Position numbers and translations under genes: made by a program. This document shows positions 28,136 to 37,465 of a DNA stretch of 64,000 nt, one piece after another. Numbering within the stretch: the first letter of the stretch is position 1; each line of letters opens with the position of its first letter. Origin of the DNA: an uncultured Pseudomonadota bacterium. Its GTDB lineage: Bacteria > Myxococcota_A > UBA796 > GCA-2862545. The notes beneath the pieces were generated by a model. The model saw only the letters and a program-made list of their open reading frames with translations, searched no databases and was not told the origin of the DNA. The DNA is taken from contig CAIOSP010000068.1 in assembly GCA_903861005.1 (NCBI GenBank), positions 80,693 to 144,692 of the forward strand. Direction: 5' to 3'.

Positions 28136-29818
28136 ATGCGTGCTCGGATCGCCTTGCTCTCCCTGGCCTCGCTGACCGCCTCCGCGGACGCGCTGGCGTG
28201 CGGCGGCTTCTTCTGCGACAACCAGGCGCGCCCGATCGACCAGGCGGGCGAGCGCATCGTGTTCGCGCTCGACCAGGCCAACCACAAGGTCGAGATGCAC
28301 GCGCAGATCACCTACACGGGCACCGCGCAGGAATTCGCGTGGATCCTGCCCGTGCCGCAGCCGCCGGACCTCTTCCTGTCCACCGACGAGCTGTTCACGG
28401 TGCTCGGCCGCAACACGGCGCCCATCTTCCAGCTCCAGCGCGTGTTCGAGGACGGCTGCGACACGCCCAACTCGGGCGGCGGCGGCGGGGTCGACGACTC
28501 GTCCGACACCGGCACCACCGGCGGTGGTGTGATCGTGTTCTCCGAGTCCACGCTCGGTCCGTACGAGACGGTGGTGCTCCAAGGAGACAGCGTTCAGCGC
28601 GTGCTCGATTGGCTCAACGAGCACGACTACAACATCCCCGCCAACGTCGGCGACGCCATGGCGCCCTACGTCGCCGCAGACTCTTGGTTCGTCGCGCTGC
28701 GCCTGTCCAAGGACAAGACCACCGGTGATCTGGCGCCGATCGGCCTGACCTACGACGGCGACCAGCCGGTCATCCCGCTGGTCCTGACCAGCATCGCCGC
28801 GGCGCCCGACATGCCGCTGGTGCCGTACGTGTTCTCAAGCGGCCGCGCCGTGCCGGACAACTACCTGCACGTCGTCATCGATGATCTGGCGATCGACTGG
28901 TTCAACAACGGCGCCAACTACCCGGCGGTGGTGACGGCGGCGGCCGACGCGGCGGGCGGTCAGGCCTTCGCCACCGACTTCGCGGGCTCGCCCACGGTGA
29001 TGGATGGCCAGCTCTACTTCGACGGCCGCTTCGACCTGCCTGCGCTGCGCCAGCTCACGCTGCGCTCGGCGTTCCTCCAGGCCATCCTGGACCAGGGCTT
29101 CACGCTCGACACCCGCCTGCTTGGCTTGCTCGACAGCTTCATCCCTGGCGCGCGCGACGCGATCACCGCCGGTCAGGACACGGGCGGGTCTGGCTTCATC
29201 GACCCGGGCATCGACATGTGCGGGATCGACCCCTGCCCCGCGCTGGTCCCCGGCCCGATCGTCGACGCGCTCGACGAGCAGATCGTCACGCCGCTGCGCC
29301 GCGCGGAGGAGCTGATGACCTCCTACGACTGGGTCACGCGCCTGACCTCGTCGATGTCCGCCGCCGAGATGACGGTCGACCCTCGCTTCACCATCAACCC
29401 GGACATGCCCGAGGTCGCGCAGACGCGCACCGCGGTGCTGACCATGCCGTGCGAGGGCGGCGACCTGCTCGGCCGCCTCAAGGTGCCCGACGGACGCGAG
29501 CTCGACGTGCCGTCGCAGGCGTGGTTCGACGCGCATGGCATGACGCAGGACGAGTGGTTCGCGCCGTTCCTGGGCTACCCGGCCAGCCGCATCGAGCAGA
29601 CGAGCGCGGACGCGCCGCCGGTGACGCTGGTGGACCGCGGCGGGGACATCGACGGCTGGATCCGCTCGCGCAACGCGCTGCTCGGCGCGTCGTCGGGTAC
29701 GGGCGGCAAGACGGGCACCTGCGGGTGCGCGACGGGCGGCCTGACCGGCGCGTTCGCGCCCGGGCTCTTGATCGTCGCGGGCATGACACTTCGTCGCCGT
29801 CGGCGCGAACACGCGTAG
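28136..29818 (+). CDS. DUF2330 protein with MYXO-CTERM-like tail
   Basis: 560 residues. Signal peptide, then ACGGFFCDN at the mature start, the hallmark of DUF2330 proteins, followed by ERIVFALDQANHKVEMHAQITY and FAWILPVPQPP. A Gly/Asp/Thr linker interrupts at about 115-135. The end is a Cys-containing GTCGCATGG, a hydrophobic helix and RRRRRE, the three-part C-terminal sorting signal typical of Myxococcota. Probably exported and surface-attached. The function of the family is not known. Confidence 0.85.
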   Translation: MRARIALLSLASLTASADALACGGFFCDNQARPIDQAGERIVFALDQANHKVEMHAQITYTGTAQEFAWILPVPQPPDLFLSTDELFTVLGRNTAPIFQLQRVFEDGCDTPNSGGGGGVDDSSDTGTTGGGVIVFSESTLGPYETVVLQGDSVQRVLDWLNEHDYNIPANVGDAMAPYVAADSWFVALRLSKDKTTGDLAPIGLTYDGDQPVIPLVLTSIAAAPDMPLVPYVFSSGRAVPDNYLHVVIDDLAIDWFNNGANYPAVVTAAADAAGGQAFATDFAGSPTVMDGQLYFDGRFDLPALRQLTLRSAFLQAILDQGFTLDTRLLGLLDSFIPGARDAITAGQDTGGSGFIDPGIDMCGIDPCPALVPGPIVDALDEQIVTPLRRAEELMTSYDWVTRLTSSMSAAEMTVDPRFTINPDMPEVAQTRTAVLTMPCEGGDLLGRLKVPDGRELDVPSQAWFDAHGMTQDEWFAPFLGYPASRIEQTSADAPPVTLVDRGGDIDGWIRSRNALLGASSGTGGKTGTCGCATGGLTGAFAPGLLIVAGMTLRRRRREHA

Positions 29819-29832
29819 GCGGCGTCGCGATA

Positions 29833-29853
29833 GGGGACTGCTCCGGAGTCCCC
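29833..29853 (+). promoter_or_regulatory. Hairpin covering the ribosome binding site of the P5CDH gene
   Basis: Perfect 7-bp stem GGGGACT / AGTCCCC with a 7-base loop; the ATG follows immediately at 29854. The GGAG ribosome site (29845-29848) lies in the loop and 3' arm, so folding would hide it. Confidence 0.5.
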
Positions 29854-31476
29854 ATGACCAACGGTGTCTGGCGCGTCCCTACGCCCGTCAATGAGCCCGT
29901 GCTCTCCTACGCGCCTGGCACGCCCGAGCGCGCGGCGCTGTTGGCGGAGGCCGCGCGGCAGTCGGCGGAGATCGTGCAGATCCCGTGCGTGGTCGGCGGC
30001 CGCGAGGTGTTCACCGGGAACATCTGGGAGCTGCGCAACCCGAGCGCGCACCGCGAGGTCCTGGCCCACGTCCACCTGGCCGGCGACGCCGAGATCGAGG
30101 CGGCCATGCTCGCCGCGAACGACGCGAAGCACGCGTGGTCGTTGATGCCGTTCGAGGAGCGCGCCGCCATCTTCCTGCGCGCCGCCACGCTGCTCGCGGG
30201 GCCTTGGCGCGCGCGTGTGAACGCCGCAACCCTGCTCGGCCAGGGCAAGACCGCCCACCAGGCCGAGATCGACAGCGCCTGCGAGCTGATCGACTTCTGG
30301 CGCTTCAACGTCCACTACGCCGAGCAGATCCTGCGCGACCAGCCGCCGATCAGCGGCCCCGGCACCTGGAACCGCACCGACCACCGCCCGCTCGACGGGT
30401 TCGTGTTCGCCGTCTCGCCGTTCAACTTCACGGCCATCGCGCTCAACCTGCCCACCGCGCCCGCGCTGGTCGGCAACACCGTGGTCTGGAAGCCCGCCAC
30501 CACGAGCGCGCTCGCCTGCCACCACCTGTTCCGCATGCTGCGCGACGCGGGCCTGCCGGACGGCGTGATCAACCTGCTGCACGGCCACGGCCCCGAGGTG
30601 GGCGCGCGCGTGCTGCCCAACCAGGACCTGGGCGGCATCCACTTCACGGGCTCCACGCGCACCTTCCACGCCATGTGGCGCACGGTGGGCGAGCACATCG
30701 GCGGCTACCGGCAGTACCCGCGGCTGGTCGGCGAGACGGGCGGCAAGGACTTCATCGTCGCGCACCAGAGCGCCGACGCGGCGCAGGTCGCTACGGCCAT
30801 TGTCCGCGGCGCGTTCGAGTACCAGGGCCAGAAGTGCTCGGCGGCCAGCCGGATGTACATCCCGTCCAACCTGTGGCCGGAGGTCCGCGACCGCGTCGTG
30901 GCGGACATGGCGGCCATCCGTCAGGGCGACCCGCGCGACCTGTCGAACTTTGTGGGGCCGGTCATCGACCGCGCCGCCTATGACCGCGTCGGCAGCTACA
31001 TCGACCTGGCCCACGCCGAGGCCACCGTGCTGGCGGGCGGCACCTACGACGCGAACGAGGGCTGGTACGTGGCGCCCACGCTGGCGCAGGTCAGCACGCC
31101 CAAGCACCGCCTGATGCGCGAGGAGATCTTCGGCCCGGTGGCGTCCGTCTGGGTCTACGAGCCGGACTCCTGGGACGAGCTGCTCACCATCGTCGACCGC
31201 ACCAGCCCCTACGCCCTGACCGGCGCGGTGTTCGCCCGCGATCGGGCCGTGCTTGCGGTTGCGCAGCAGGCGCTGCGTCACGCCGCGGGCAACTTCTACA
31301 TCAACGACAAGCCCTCGGGCGCGGTGGTGGGTCAGCAGCCGTTCGGCGGTGGCCGCGCGTCGGGCACCAACGACAAGGCCGGCAGCCCGCTCAACCTGCT
31401 CCGCTGGATCTCCCCGCGGACCCTCAAGGAGACCTTCGACCCCCCCACGGACTGGCGCTACCCCTTCTTGGGCTGA
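29854..31476 (+). CDS. L-glutamate gamma-semialdehyde (P5C) dehydrogenase
   Basis: 540 residues. NAD-dependent aldehyde dehydrogenase that oxidises glutamate semialdehyde to glutamate in proline and arginine catabolism. Catalytic Cys328 in GQKCSA and Glu294 in GETGGKD; FAVSPFNFTAIALNLPTAP and the GGGRASGTNDKAG end are the signature of the ALDH4-type (mitochondrial P5CDH-like) subfamily. A monofunctional enzyme: no proline dehydrogenase domain is fused and none lies in the window. ATG chosen for GGAG 6 bases upstream, within a hairpin. Confidence 0.93.
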   Translation: MTNGVWRVPTPVNEPVLSYAPGTPERAALLAEAARQSAEIVQIPCVVGGREVFTGNIWELRNPSAHREVLAHVHLAGDAEIEAAMLAANDAKHAWSLMPFEERAAIFLRAATLLAGPWRARVNAATLLGQGKTAHQAEIDSACELIDFWRFNVHYAEQILRDQPPISGPGTWNRTDHRPLDGFVFAVSPFNFTAIALNLPTAPALVGNTVVWKPATTSALACHHLFRMLRDAGLPDGVINLLHGHGPEVGARVLPNQDLGGIHFTGSTRTFHAMWRTVGEHIGGYRQYPRLVGETGGKDFIVAHQSADAAQVATAIVRGAFEYQGQKCSAASRMYIPSNLWPEVRDRVVADMAAIRQGDPRDLSNFVGPVIDRAAYDRVGSYIDLAHAEATVLAGGTYDANEGWYVAPTLAQVSTPKHRLMREEIFGPVASVWVYEPDSWDELLTIVDRTSPYALTGAVFARDRAVLAVAQQALRHAAGNFYINDKPSGAVVGQQPFGGGRASGTNDKAGSPLNLLRWISPRTLKETFDPPTDWRYPFLG

Positions 31477-31533
31477 TCCCGGGGATTGCCATCGGCCAGA
31501 AACGGGTCTACACCGGGAGGCGAGAACGGAAGA

Positions 31534-32055
31534 ATGGCGAAGCGTGGCTGGATCATCGGCGGAGTGGTGGGCGCGGGTGCGCTCACGCTGGTCTGCGTCC
31601 TGGCCTGGCGGACCGCCGAGATCTTCGGCGTGGTCGCGGGCGGCGGCGTCGACCTGGGCGTGAAGCTCGACGAGCCGGTGTTGGCACCTCCGGTGCGCCA
31701 TGAGGCCGTCCCCCAGCGTGTCACCGGCGGCCTGAAGGAGCTCAAGGACGCCGAAAAGCTCGACCGCGCAGCCCGTGGCGAAGAAGACCCGGCCGACATC
31801 CTGAAGATGGCGCCGGCGCGTCTGGCCAATCGGCATGACGCCCGAAACGCCTGGCGCCAGACCCTCTCGGAGGAGGAGCTGGCCGCGGTGCGGGAGCGCG
31901 TGCGCGAGAAGCACGACGGCCTGACGCCCGAGGAGCGCGCGGATCGCGAGGCCCGCCGACAGGCTCGCCGCGAGGCGATCGGCCTCCCTCCCGGGCCCCC
32001 CGAGGACGATCCCGAGGCGCTCCCCGAGGAGGAGCTCCCTCCAGAGCCTGAGTAG
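31534..32055 (+). CDS. Small membrane-anchored acidic-tailed protein
   Basis: 173 residues. One N-terminal transmembrane helix (IIGGVVGAGALTLVCVLAW, about 7-25). The rest is charged and helical, with TLSEEELAAVRERVREK, and ends in a Pro/Glu-rich tail (PPEDDPEALPEEELPPEPE). No family recognised. It follows the P5CDH gene by 57 bp on the same strand. Confidence 0.6.
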   Translation: MAKRGWIIGGVVGAGALTLVCVLAWRTAEIFGVVAGGGVDLGVKLDEPVLAPPVRHEAVPQRVTGGLKELKDAEKLDRAARGEEDPADILKMAPARLANRHDARNAWRQTLSEEELAAVRERVREKHDGLTPEERADREARRQARREAIGLPPGPPEDDPEALPEEELPPEPE

Positions 32056-32150
32056 ATCCCCGTACGAGGCGATTGCTGCCACGTTCTTGTCTACTGTTCC
32101 GTTGCGTCGGCGGGTGAACGCTGCGAAGATGCGCGGGTTTGGAGGTCTAC

Positions 32151-33113
32151 ATGACGCTTCTTCTCGCCCTCAGCCTTCTGTCCACCGCCCACGCCCAGCA
32201 GGTGGAGACCATCGGCGGCGAATTCGCCGCGAACAACGACGACAACGCGGTCAAGCTGGCCACGATCAAGATCGCGGACGCGGTGGTCATCACCCAGTCC
32301 GAGTTCCAGGTCTCTGGCGACAACGGCGCTGGCGACATCATCCTGGTGCTCTACAAGCGCGATGGCGCCAGCAACACGTGGAACCTCGTCGACTCCGTGC
32401 CGACGCCCACGCGCCCCACGACCAACGGCAACCCGACCTTCGCCAGCAGCGGCCCGGTCGAGTGGGTGCTGCTCCCCGACGAGACCTACGGCATCGGCGC
32501 CTGGATCGGCGACGGCTGGGACTACTACTACACGCAGTTTCGCCCGGAAGTGCCCTCGTTCGGCCGCCTCACCGGCTCGGCTCGCACGTCCGTCGACGCG
32601 CCCCCGCCCACCTTCGAAGCGGGCCTGGAGAACTTCTTCTACCGGGAGCGCCTGACCTTCGTGTCGGCGGATGAGGACAAGGACGGCCTGGTCGCCCAGC
32701 AGTGGGGCGGCGACGACTGCGACGACACCAACCCCGACGTGGGCGCGGTCGCCGAAGAGATCCCCTACGACGGAATCGACCAGGACTGCAACGGCTCCGA
32801 CCTGACCGACGTGGACGACGACGGCGCCAAGGCCGAGGTCGCGGGCGGCAAGGACTGCGACGACACCAACGCCGGCATCGGCCCCAAGGCCGCCGAGATC
32901 TGCGGTGACGGCATCGATCAGGACTGCGTCGACGGCGACCTGCCCTGCACCGAGAGCACCGACACCGACGTCGGCGGCGGCGCTGGCGGCGGTCTGGTCG
33001 ACGGCCCCGAGAAGATCGTCGCGGCCGGCTGTGCCTGCGACACCAACGGCTCCGCGGGCGGCGCGCTCGTCGCGTTCGCGGCGCTGGCGCTGGCGCGTCG
33101 TCGTCGCGTCTGA
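32151..33113 (+). CDS. MopE-like metal-binding secreted protein with MYXO-CTERM-like tail
   Basis: 320 residues from the ATG at 32151, which follows GGAGG by 5 bases. Signal peptide ending AHAQQ. N-terminal beta domain (about 20-165). Two copies of the putative metal-binding motif follow: DDCDDTNPDVG...IDQDCNG and KDCDDTNAGIG...IDQDC. After a DTDVGGG linker the C-terminus has AAGCACDTNG, a hydrophobic helix and ARRRRV, a Myxococcota surface-sorting tail. Likely calcium- or copper-binding at the cell surface. Confidence 0.87.
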   Translation: MTLLLALSLLSTAHAQQVETIGGEFAANNDDNAVKLATIKIADAVVITQSEFQVSGDNGAGDIILVLYKRDGASNTWNLVDSVPTPTRPTTNGNPTFASSGPVEWVLLPDETYGIGAWIGDGWDYYYTQFRPEVPSFGRLTGSARTSVDAPPPTFEAGLENFFYRERLTFVSADEDKDGLVAQQWGGDDCDDTNPDVGAVAEEIPYDGIDQDCNGSDLTDVDDDGAKAEVAGGKDCDDTNAGIGPKAAEICGDGIDQDCVDGDLPCTESTDTDVGGGAGGGLVDGPEKIVAAGCACDTNGSAGGALVAFAALALARRRRV

Positions 33114-33126
33114 GGCTCGGCCTGCC

Positions 33127-33156
33127 GCCGGTCGGTCCCATGACGGATCGACCGGC
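33127..33156. terminator. Bidirectional hairpin between convergent genes
   Basis: 8-bp perfect stem gccggtcg / cgaccggc, extended by tcc / gga inside one mismatch. No T tract. Confidence 0.5.
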
Positions 33157-33167
33157 GCGGCGGGCGC

Positions 33168-35747
33168 CTAGGGCTTGATGTCCATCGGGGGCAGGGGAGG
33201 CGTCCAACCGGCGCCGTCCAGGTCCATCAGCCAGGGCGAGGTCATCGCCCACGGCGTGCTGTCCTCGACCGGGCGCATCGACGTGTCGCCCTCGGCGACC
33301 ACCCAGAACGCGGCGTCCTGGTCCGCGTGCAGCGTGAAGTGGGCGGTGCTGCCGTCCACGCGCTCGACCTCGACGTTGTTGTCGCGCATGAGCTTGATGC
33401 GATCGACCTTGATCCAGTCGGGGGACAGCGCGGTGACATCCACCTCGGTGTCCTGACCGACGGTCGTGCCGGGCATGACTGAGGTCTGCAGGAACACGCC
33501 ACGGGTTGGCATGGTCTGGCGGGCGCGCATCGCGGCGATCAGCCCGGCGTCCGTGACCTCGGACGGCACCGTGGTGCCGACGTGGAGGAAGGTCGCGCTC
33601 ATGCCGGGGTGGCCGTTGAAGTGGTCGTGGCTGTCGCTGACGCCGACGGGCGCGGTGATCGTGCCGCGCGCGAGCAGGTCGGACCAGAAGTCGGTGTAGT
33701 CGTCGAGGTGCGACGAGTTGAGGACCTCGACGGCCTGGATGCGATCGGTCCAGCGGTTGGCCTGCTGCACCTGGCCGGGCGCCCAGCCGGCGCTGCTCGC
33801 CAGGCCGCTGCTGGTGGGGTGGTTGGACTGCAGGATGAAGTCCGGGCCGTGGGCCTCGCGCAGGAAGTCGACCATGGCGTCGGTCGACGGCGGGACCTCA
33901 TTCCACCACGCGTAGGCGCCGCCGTTCGGGCGATCCTTCTTGGGCTCCACCGGGTAGATGTTGAAGTGGCCGCGCAGGGGCGGGCTCACCTCGTCGCTGA
34001 CGATCGACGCCAGGTAGGGCGACAGGCCGAGCGCCTCGACAAGCGGGCGGTAGTCGGCGACGCGGTCGTGGTCGGTGCCGAAGTGCAGCTGCACGCCGTC
34101 CGCCGCGTGCACGATCACGCGCTCCTCCATGTTGATCGACGCGTCGCCGCTGGGCGCGCCGTGGCTGTGCGGGTCGCCGAGGATCCAGCCCTCGTGCGTG
34201 TAGGCCTCGGTCAGCGACGTCGCGATGTCGGTGGTCTGGCCCTCGGTGAGGGTCACGGTCTCGGTGTGCAGGCTGAAGCGCATGCCGCGGTGCACGGTGA
34301 CCGAGTAGGTCCCCGGCTCGACAGCCAGGTCGATGTCGCCATCGCGCGACCAACCGGCGGCGGCGTGGCCACCCGGGCGGCCCGGCGCCAGGCCGTCGGG
34401 GATGGCGGTGTCAGGCGCGGTGAAGTCGACCAGCACGGCGAACGGCGCGCCGTCGGCGACGGTGACGTGCAGCGTGGCGGGCACATGCAGGGTGAGCGGC
34501 CCGTCCGCCGGGCCGATGCCGCGCCCTTCGGCGAACGCGGGGCCTGCCGAGTCCGCGGTGTAGGTGACCTTGGAGGCCTCGTTCACGCCGTCGGTGGCGA
34601 AGGCCGCCCAGTTGGCGGCGCCGGGCGGCAGGTCGGCGAACTTGCCGGTGCCGCGGCCGATCGCGCGGGCGGTCGCGTGGGAGCCCGCAGGTACGTCCAC
34701 GCTGAACGAGCCGTCGTCCTTGGTGGTGGCGACGGTGTACGGCACGTCGTCGATCGACACGACCACGCCCGCGCCCGCCACCACCCCGTCCGGCGAGGAC
34801 ACGACCTCGGAGATCGTGTCGACCGCGCGACCCTGCCGGGAGAGCGCCTCGTTCGACAGCGTCGCCAGGTCCGGGCCCACGCCGTAGTAGCGCGTGAACT
34901 CGATCGGGCTGCCCTTGGCGACGTGCTGCGACTCGCCGCTGGCCACCGCCAGGTCGGTGATCGAGGCGATGATGTTGAGGTTGCTGGGCACGTAGTGGTT
35001 GGTGTCGGCGCGGAACATGGCGGCGGCGACGCGGCGGTGGCTGTCGACGTAGCCGGTCCAGTCGTAGGACTGCGGCGTAGAGTCAGACAGGCCCACGCCT
35101 TGGGTCCAGCGCGACGCGACCTCGGGCGCGCCGAACAGCACGTCGGCGATCGCGAAGTCCGACTCGCCCTCGTCCAGCTCCGCAGTGGTGTGCACCTTGA
35201 GCAGGTAGCTGTCGGGCTCCAGCGTGAACTCCTGCGTGATGCGCAGGCCGAGGTTGGCGACGAAGCCGGGCGTCTCGATGGCGCCCTCCAGCAGCGCGAG
35301 GGGGGCCTCCACACCCACCGCGCGGATCACGGCCGCCTCGCCGTTGGATCCGTCGTTCACCACCTCGATCGAGGTCGGCTGCATGAGTCGGCCGACGCCG
35401 AACATGGGGCCCCACTTCTCGATCAGGTCGCGGCCGGTCTGGCCCTCGGGCCGCACGATGTCGGCGTCGATCACGCCGCCCCACGAGTTGATGTAGTAGC
35501 TGGCCTCGCGGATGCCTTGGACGACGAATTGCACGCGGTCGTTGTATATCTTGAGGTCGCCGACGCGCGACTCGGCGAGCACGCCGCCGAACATGCCGGC
35601 GTCGCTCTCAAACGCGCCTGCGCGCACCTCTCCTGGCGCCAGCCGGACCGACACGTCCACCCCGGCGGGGGGATCGACGATCTTCTCTCCATCATCACAA
35701 GCGCCGATGAACGCGGCAGCCATCAAGACCAGGACGAGTCGACCCAC
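33168..35747 (-). CDS. PHP-domain metal-dependent hydrolase lipoprotein
   Basis: 859 residues. Lipobox FIGAC. Residues about 30-300 form a large beta domain (DRVQFVVQGIREASYYINSWGG). Residues 310-350 form a carboxypeptidase-regulatory-like domain (VSSPDGVVAGAGVVVSID). Residues about 500-740 form a PHP domain with GDPHSHG, FGTDHDRV, QSNHPTS and GVSDSHDH, giving the full set of metal-binding His and Asp. Such domains hydrolyse phosphoesters with two or three metals. An Ig-like C-terminal domain ends PPLPPMDIKP. Anchored outside the cytoplasm; substrate unknown. Shares its plan with the degenerate protein at 165-2366. Confidence 0.85.
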   Translation of the reverse strand: MGRLVLVLMAAAFIGACDDGEKIVDPPAGVDVSVRLAPGEVRAGAFESDAGMFGGVLAESRVGDLKIYNDRVQFVVQGIREASYYINSWGGVIDADIVRPEGQTGRDLIEKWGPMFGVGRLMQPTSIEVVNDGSNGEAAVIRAVGVEAPLALLEGAIETPGFVANLGLRITQEFTLEPDSYLLKVHTTAELDEGESDFAIADVLFGAPEVASRWTQGVGLSDSTPQSYDWTGYVDSHRRVAAAMFRADTNHYVPSNLNIIASITDLAVASGESQHVAKGSPIEFTRYYGVGPDLATLSNEALSRQGRAVDTISEVVSSPDGVVAGAGVVVSIDDVPYTVATTKDDGSFSVDVPAGSHATARAIGRGTGKFADLPPGAANWAAFATDGVNEASKVTYTADSAGPAFAEGRGIGPADGPLTLHVPATLHVTVADGAPFAVLVDFTAPDTAIPDGLAPGRPGGHAAAGWSRDGDIDLAVEPGTYSVTVHRGMRFSLHTETVTLTEGQTTDIATSLTEAYTHEGWILGDPHSHGAPSGDASINMEERVIVHAADGVQLHFGTDHDRVADYRPLVEALGLSPYLASIVSDEVSPPLRGHFNIYPVEPKKDRPNGGAYAWWNEVPPSTDAMVDFLREAHGPDFILQSNHPTSSGLASSAGWAPGQVQQANRWTDRIQAVEVLNSSHLDDYTDFWSDLLARGTITAPVGVSDSHDHFNGHPGMSATFLHVGTTVPSEVTDAGLIAAMRARQTMPTRGVFLQTSVMPGTTVGQDTEVDVTALSPDWIKVDRIKLMRDNNVEVERVDGSTAHFTLHADQDAAFWVVAEGDTSMRPVEDSTPWAMTSPWLMDLDGAGWTPPLPPMDIKP

Positions 35748-35865
35748 GGGGCACCTCGGGGCCCGGAGGGTAGCACCTGTGACACCCTCGTGTCACCGTT
35801 CCGTTGCTTCTTGGCGCAACGCTCGGTCCTTGGACGCGCCGGTCATTTCCGGTAAGGGTGGGGGC

Positions 35866-36618
35866 ATGCGACACTCTGCCCAACACCTCACCTTCCTCCT
35901 CGTGACCGCCGGCCTCGGCGGGTGCGCCGCGTCCCACGCGATCGCCCCGCTTGAGAAGGGGCAGTCCGGGATCACCTCGTCGATCGGCGGACCCTTCGTC
36001 CAGTACGGTTCGGCGCCCATCCCACTGCCCATCGTCTCCGTTGGCTACCGCTACGGCATCGACGGTCACACGGACGTGCACGGGTCGGTCTACCTGACGC
36101 AGCTCGCGCTGTTCAAGGTCGGCGGCTTCGACGTGGGCGTCGCGCGGGAGCTCCTGACGGCGGACGGCCCGCGCCCGCGCATCATGGCGGACCTCAACAC
36201 CCACTGGTTCTTCGGCGACCGCGCCAAGACCGGCCCCGACGGCGGCTTCCGGTTCTTCCCGGACCTCTCGCTGGTGGCCACCTGGGATCTGGGCCGCGCC
36301 AAGCACCACCTCTACGTGGGCGTGGACAACTTCTTCGAGGTCGCGCCCAGCTTCCGCTACTACCCGACGCCCATCCTGGGGACGGAGCTCAAGGCCAGCA
36401 AGGGCTTGGGCATCCAGCTTGAGCTCGGCTGGAACGCGTTCTGGAAGGACACCCTGCCGGTGAACCCGGTGTGGTACGGCCCCGGAAACCTGGGCGCTGT
36501 CTCGGTGAAGATCGGCTTCAACGGCTACTTCCCGACCACCAAGAAGCACTCGTCCAAGCAGGCGGCCCCAGACCCGGTCGTCGCAGAGCCCGCCGCGGCT
36601 CCGATGGAGGCGCCATGA
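35866..36618 (+). CDS. Lipoprotein, outer-membrane barrel-like
   Basis: 250 residues from the ATG at 35866. Lipobox-like GLGGC. The body alternates as beta strands (VSVGYRYGIDGHTDVHGSVYLTQLALF, shortened here in meaning to a barrel-like run) with HHLYVGVDNFFEVAPSF and SVKIGFNGYFP near the end. This is typical of small outer-membrane barrel or surface lipoproteins of unknown role. The stop overlaps the next start as ATGA, so it is co-translated with the hydrolase lipoprotein. Confidence 0.7.
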   Translation: MRHSAQHLTFLLVTAGLGGCAASHAIAPLEKGQSGITSSIGGPFVQYGSAPIPLPIVSVGYRYGIDGHTDVHGSVYLTQLALFKVGGFDVGVARELLTADGPRPRIMADLNTHWFFGDRAKTGPDGGFRFFPDLSLVATWDLGRAKHHLYVGVDNFFEVAPSFRYYPTPILGTELKASKGLGIQLELGWNAFWKDTLPVNPVWYGPGNLGAVSVKIGFNGYFPTTKKHSSKQAAPDPVVAEPAAAPMEAP

Positions 36619-37448
36619 ACAAGCTGATCTTCGTCGCGGGCGCCCTGTCGCTCGCGTCCGCCTGCATGAGCCTCGACGGCATGGTCGCCCCCGGCGAGCA
36701 GCTCGACGCCTACGACCTCCCCACCGACGTCATCCCGGCGGACCTTCAGGAGATCGTCTCCTTCGAGTCCGGCGACGGCGCCAAGCTCTACGGCATGTGG
36801 GCTCACCAGCCCACGTCCAAGCCGCCGCTGATCTGGATCCACGGCAACGGCGGCTCGTTCCAGGCCGACTTCCAGCGCGTGGAGTTCTACTGGGGCTGGC
36901 AGGACTACGACGTCTTCGCCCTCGACTACCGCGGCTACGGCATGTCGGACGGCCCCGCCGAGCGCGACGGCATCCTGGAAGAGGACGGCCTGGCGGCGGT
37001 CCAGTACGTGTCGGACACCACCGGCGTGCCCCCCGAGGAGATCCCCTGGGTGGCGCTGTCCCTGGGTGCCGCCGTCGCGGCGCACACCTCCGACGAGATC
37101 CCGGCGCGCGGCATCGTGCTCGAGAGCATGTTCGCGTCGACCGATCGCCTGCTCGACGAAGGCAGCGGCCTGGACCTGCCCACCGGCTGGTTCTTCACGG
37201 ACGAGTGGAACAATGTGGAGGCGGTGTCCCACGCCATCTCGCCGGTGTTCGTCATCCACGGCCTCGCCGATGACTTCATCGATCCCAAGTTCGGCCGTGA
37301 GGTCTACGCCGCGGCGCCCGATCCCAAGCAGCTCTGGCAGCCGCCTGGCGTGAACCACTCGGACTCCATCGAGGTGGTGCCGGACGAGTACACGCAGAAG
37401 GTGAAGGCCTTCTTCGCCGACCCCGACGGGGACCCGTCGACGCCTTGA
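36615..37448 (+). CDS. Alpha/beta-hydrolase lipoprotein
   Basis: 277 residues. Lipobox LASAC. BEM46/ABHD13-like serine hydrolase: IWIHGNGG (oxyanion region), FALDYRGYGMSDG, nucleophile elbow ALSLG (Ser in place of the usual GxSxG first Gly), acid in HGLADDFID and catalytic His in VNHSD. The triad appears complete, so it is probably an active periplasmic esterase or lipase-like enzyme. Coupled by ATGA overlap to the barrel-like lipoprotein, suggesting joint action at the outer membrane. Confidence 0.82.
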   Translation: MNKLIFVAGALSLASACMSLDGMVAPGEQLDAYDLPTDVIPADLQEIVSFESGDGAKLYGMWAHQPTSKPPLIWIHGNGGSFQADFQRVEFYWGWQDYDVFALDYRGYGMSDGPAERDGILEEDGLAAVQYVSDTTGVPPEEIPWVALSLGAAVAAHTSDEIPARGIVLESMFASTDRLLDEGSGLDLPTGWFFTDEWNNVEAVSHAISPVFVIHGLADDFIDPKFGREVYAAAPDPKQLWQPPGVNHSDSIEVVPDEYTQKVKAFFADPDGDPSTP

Positions 37449-37465
37449 GAGTGTAGGGAGAGGGC

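Noticed and set aside
29575..32082. 835-codon minus-strand open frame over the P5CDH gene
   Set aside because: Antisense shadow of a strongly identified enzyme in GC-rich DNA.
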